Assembly (NCBI GenBank): GCA_964511215.1
Contig: CAZEER010000056.1
Coordinates: forward strand, 1-15,131
DNA length: 15,131 nt
Source of the DNA: CAZEER01 sp964511215
GTDB taxonomy: Bacteria; Fidelibacterota; Marinisomatia; Marinisomatales; UBA1611
Direction of reading: 5' to 3'
A program made the position numbers and the translations under genes. Under the pieces are notes generated by a model. That model was not told where the DNA came from. It saw only the letters and a list, made by a program, of their open reading frames with translations, and ran no database searches. Shown in pieces: positions 14,439-15,131 of this stretch (its first letter is position 1; every line of letters begins with the position of its first letter).

Positions 14439-15131
14439 ATGTTTCATCCTCAAGATAATCTATCAAAAAATGCTCATATAGGTTCATTAAATCATTATCA
14501 AGAATTATATAATCAGTCTATCAAATCACCAGAAAAATTTTGGTCTGATATTGCAAACAGATTATATTGGGAAAAAACTTGGGATAAGGTGCGAGAGTTT
14601 GAATTCAAAGAAGGAGAAATCAAATGGTTTTTAGGTGGTAAACTAAATGCCTGTTACAATTGTATTGATCGTCATATCGATAATGGATATGGTAATGAAA
14701 TTGCTTTAATTTGGGAAGGGAATGACCCTCACCAATCAAAAAAATATACATATAATAGTTTATTAAAGGAAGTAGCACAGTTTAGCAATGCCTTAAAGCA
14801 TCTTGGTGTAAAGAAAGGTGATCGAGTGTGCCTCTATATGCAAATGATTCCTGAGTTGGCAATAGCAGTTTTAGCATGCGCACGCATAGGAGCAGTACAC
14901 TCAGTTGTATTTGGAGCTTTTTCAAGTGATTCTTTGAGGGATCGAATCAATGACTCAAAGTGTAAGGTTCTTGTTACGCAGGATACAGGTGTTAGAGGTA
15001 ATAAACAAAATATTCCTATGAAGACTAATGCTGATAATGCTGTAAGTCAGACTCCATCCATTGAACATGTAGTAGTCGTTCGTAGTACAGGAGAACATGT
15101 TACAATGAATACAATCCGTGATATTTGGTGG
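14439..15131 (+). CDS. acs: Acetyl-CoA synthetase, 3' end missing
   Basis: AMP-forming acetate:CoA ligase, converting acetate, ATP and CoA to acetyl-CoA. The frame is open from ATG 14439 to the window end, 231 codons, about a third of the usual 650 residues. It follows E. coli Acs closely: YQELYNQSIKSPEKFW, IKWFLGGKLNACYNCIDRH, ALIWEGNDPHQSKKYTY, LGVKKGDRVCLYMQMIPELA, ACARIGAVHSVVFGAFS and the TQDTGVRGNK.IPMK block, ending at the conserved RDIWW. The N-terminal domain is intact; the ATP-binding P-loop (TSGTTG) and the C-terminal domain with the regulatory acetylated Lys lie beyond the window. An AGG lies 9-11 nt upstream of the ATG, overlapping the end of the thioesterase gene. The gene is co-oriented with the thioesterase, 5 bp apart. 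Confidence 0.96.
   Translation, partial: MFHPQDNLSKNAHIGSLNHYQELYNQSIKSPEKFWSDIANRLYWEKTWDKVREFEFKEGEIKWFLGGKLNACYNCIDRHIDNGYGNEIALIWEGNDPHQSKKYTYNSLLKEVAQFSNALKHLGVKKGDRVCLYMQMIPELAIAVLACARIGAVHSVVFGAFSSDSLRDRINDSKCKVLVTQDTGVRGNKQNIPMKTNADNAVSQTPSIEHVVVVRSTGEHVTMNTIRDIWW

Overview
The window is AT-rich (roughly one third G+C by eye) and tightly packed. It looks like part of a bacterial chromosome from an uncultivated, probably marine, Gram-negative (diderm) lineage. A diderm cell is supported by a secreted outer-membrane-barrel-like protein ending in an aromatic residue. Most starts lack a strong Shine-Dalgarno sequence, which fits the Bacteroidetes/FCB side of the tree. The overall flavour of the proteins would suit a Marinimicrobia (SAR406)-like genome, but that is an impression from memory and not a demonstrated placement. 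A run of exactly 100 N at 5932-6031 marks a scaffold gap of unknown true size, so this is a draft, metagenome-type assembly. No rRNA, tRNA, CRISPR array, insertion sequence or prophage was seen.

Layout. 1-1450: 3' part of groEL with a clear intrinsic terminator. 1500-5931: polA, then an ABC transporter (ATPase, permease, and the first codons of a third gene cut by the gap), all on + with tiny spacings or 4-bp overlaps. 6034-7137: alanine racemase, starting just after the gap. 7142-9613: a minus-strand block transcribed as DASS/SLC13 carrier, then a 109-residue membrane-anchored protein, then rlmH. 9720-13864: a compact plus-strand operon of a NamZ/DUF1343 exo-muramidase-type protein, an outer-membrane barrel candidate and a UMF1-type MFS transporter. 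13920-13982: an isolated G+C-rich hairpin. 14032-15131: a hot-dog acyl-CoA thioesterase followed by the 5' third of acetyl-CoA synthetase.

How the genes work together. The most system-like unit is the 9720-13864 operon. A secreted cell-wall glycosidase, an outer-membrane barrel and an inner-membrane transporter would suit peptidoglycan-sugar release and uptake or recycling; this is inference from co-location. Several housekeeping-type proteins have lost hallmark residues: PolA lacks all four proofreading carboxylates, Alr has Phe where the catalytic Tyr should be, the DASS carrier lacks both SNT motifs, and the NamZ-like protein and RlmH have altered signatures. These substitutions are the most checkable oddities here.
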